5,321 nucleotides of DNA from an uncultured Acetobacter sp. (GTDB lineage Bacteria > Pseudomonadota > Alphaproteobacteria > Acetobacterales > Acetobacteraceae), in assembly GCF_937875265.1 (NCBI RefSeq), contig NZ_CALLXM010000105.1, positions 1 through 5,321 of the forward strand, written 5' to 3'. The translations under genes and the position numbers were made by a program. The notes under the pieces were generated by a model that had not been told where the DNA came from, made no database searches, and saw only the letters and a list, made by a program, of their open reading frames with translations. Of the stretch, positions 4,941-5,321 are shown one piece after another; position 1 is the stretch's first letter, and every line of letters begins with the position of its first letter.

Positions 4941-5321
4941 TCCTGACAGATTTACAGATTGAAGGTGTTCGGCGGTTTGCGTCTCCGGTGCGTCTGGAGG
5001 GGCTGGGGCCGGGGCTGAATGTGCTGTCTGCTCCCAACGAAGCCGGAAAATCCACTCTGCTGACCGCGCTTAAAGCGGCTCTGATGGTAAGGTCCGGTTC
5101 TAAAGCCAGGCCCGTGAAAGACCTTCAGCCTTATGGCGGAGGTGCGCCGCATGTGGTGCTCTCCTTTACGTGGAAAGGGATGGACTGCCATCTGGAAAAG
5201 CAGTTTGTCTCCAAAGCCTTTACCCGGCTGAGGCTGGGGCCGGAACAGTTTGAGGGAGATCAGGCAGAAGACGCCCTCCGCACACTTCTGGGGCTGGAAG
5301 AAGCCAGCAAGGGCGAGGCCG
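4937..5321 (+). CDS. Rad50/SbcC/YhaN-like ATPase, N-terminal part (runs off window)
   Basis: Translation starts at the ATG of an ATGA overlap with the nuclease stop, and the frame stays open to the window edge. It gives the first 128 residues of what should be a much larger protein. The N-terminus ILTDLQIEGVRRF followed by LEGLGPGLNVLSAPNEAGKST (20-40) is the typical head of an SMC/Rad50-like ATPase. The P-loop is A32-P-N-E-A-G-K-S-T40, in which Ala replaces the usual first Gly while Lys38 and Ser39 are kept. After it come a helix (LLTALKAALM) and the strands HVVLSFTW and CHLEKQF expected for the ABC-type head. The coiled coil, zinc hook or other middle, signature motif and Walker B would lie beyond the edge. 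The role is to bind ATP and control the partner nuclease during DNA-end repair. GGGAG about 10 nt upstream, or AGG nearer, may serve as the ribosome site. The gene is incomplete only because the window ends. Confidence 0.88.
   Translation, partial: MILTDLQIEGVRRFASPVRLEGLGPGLNVLSAPNEAGKSTLLTALKAALMVRSGSKARPVKDLQPYGGGAPHVVLSFTWKGMDCHLEKQFVSKAFTRLRLGPEQFEGDQAEDALRTLLGLEEASKGEA

Noticed and set aside
3777..5321. Anti-phage or other new defence system built on the nuclease-ATPase pair
   Set aside because: The pair fits the widespread SbcCD/YhaON-type repair arrangement. No third effector, integrase or mobile-element signature is visible, so a defence role is not supported by this window.

Overview
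The window looks like ordinary chromosomal DNA from an alphaproteobacterium with moderately high G+C. An acetic acid bacterium (Acetobacteraceae) is my best guess. That guess rests on codon style, the type of FUSC/DUF1656/HlyD cassette and the form of the nuclease pair, not on any diagnostic marker. I see no RNA genes, insertion sequences, CRISPR arrays or phage genes.

Layout. (1) Bases 1-240 carry the C-terminal end of an unrecognised plus-strand gene. (2) Bases 237-3502, minus strand, hold a tight three-gene operon read from right to left. It encodes a 694-residue FUSC/AaeB-type inner-membrane transporter, a 66-residue DUF1656 (AaeX-like) membrane protein and a 320-residue HlyD/AaeA-type periplasmic adaptor. 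The first two genes are 2 nt apart and the last two 15 nt apart. The operon ends tail to tail with the gene in (1), and the two stop codons share a TTAA palindrome. (3) Bases 3503-3776 are a 274-bp divergent control region with a 24-bp pure A/T block, a good plus-strand promoter and a short inverted repeat that may be an operator. (4) Bases 3777-5321, plus strand, hold a Mre11/SbcD/YhaO-like metallophosphoesterase nuclease. It overlaps by ATGA the start of a Rad50/SbcC/YhaN-like ATPase that runs off the right edge.

How the genes work together. The FUSC, DUF1656 and HlyD proteins should form an inner-membrane efflux complex of the aromatic-acid exporter (Aae) type. No outer-membrane channel is encoded here, so a TolC/NodT-type partner would have to come from elsewhere. 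The nuclease and ATPase should form a Mre11-Rad50-like complex for processing DNA ends. Nothing besides the shared intergenic region links the two modules.

The points most worth a second look are the altered metal-ligand pattern of the nuclease, a C8 homopolymer near the start of the FUSC gene, the inverted repeat in the divergent region, and the absence of an outer-membrane partner. I did not find a convincing wholly new system in this window.
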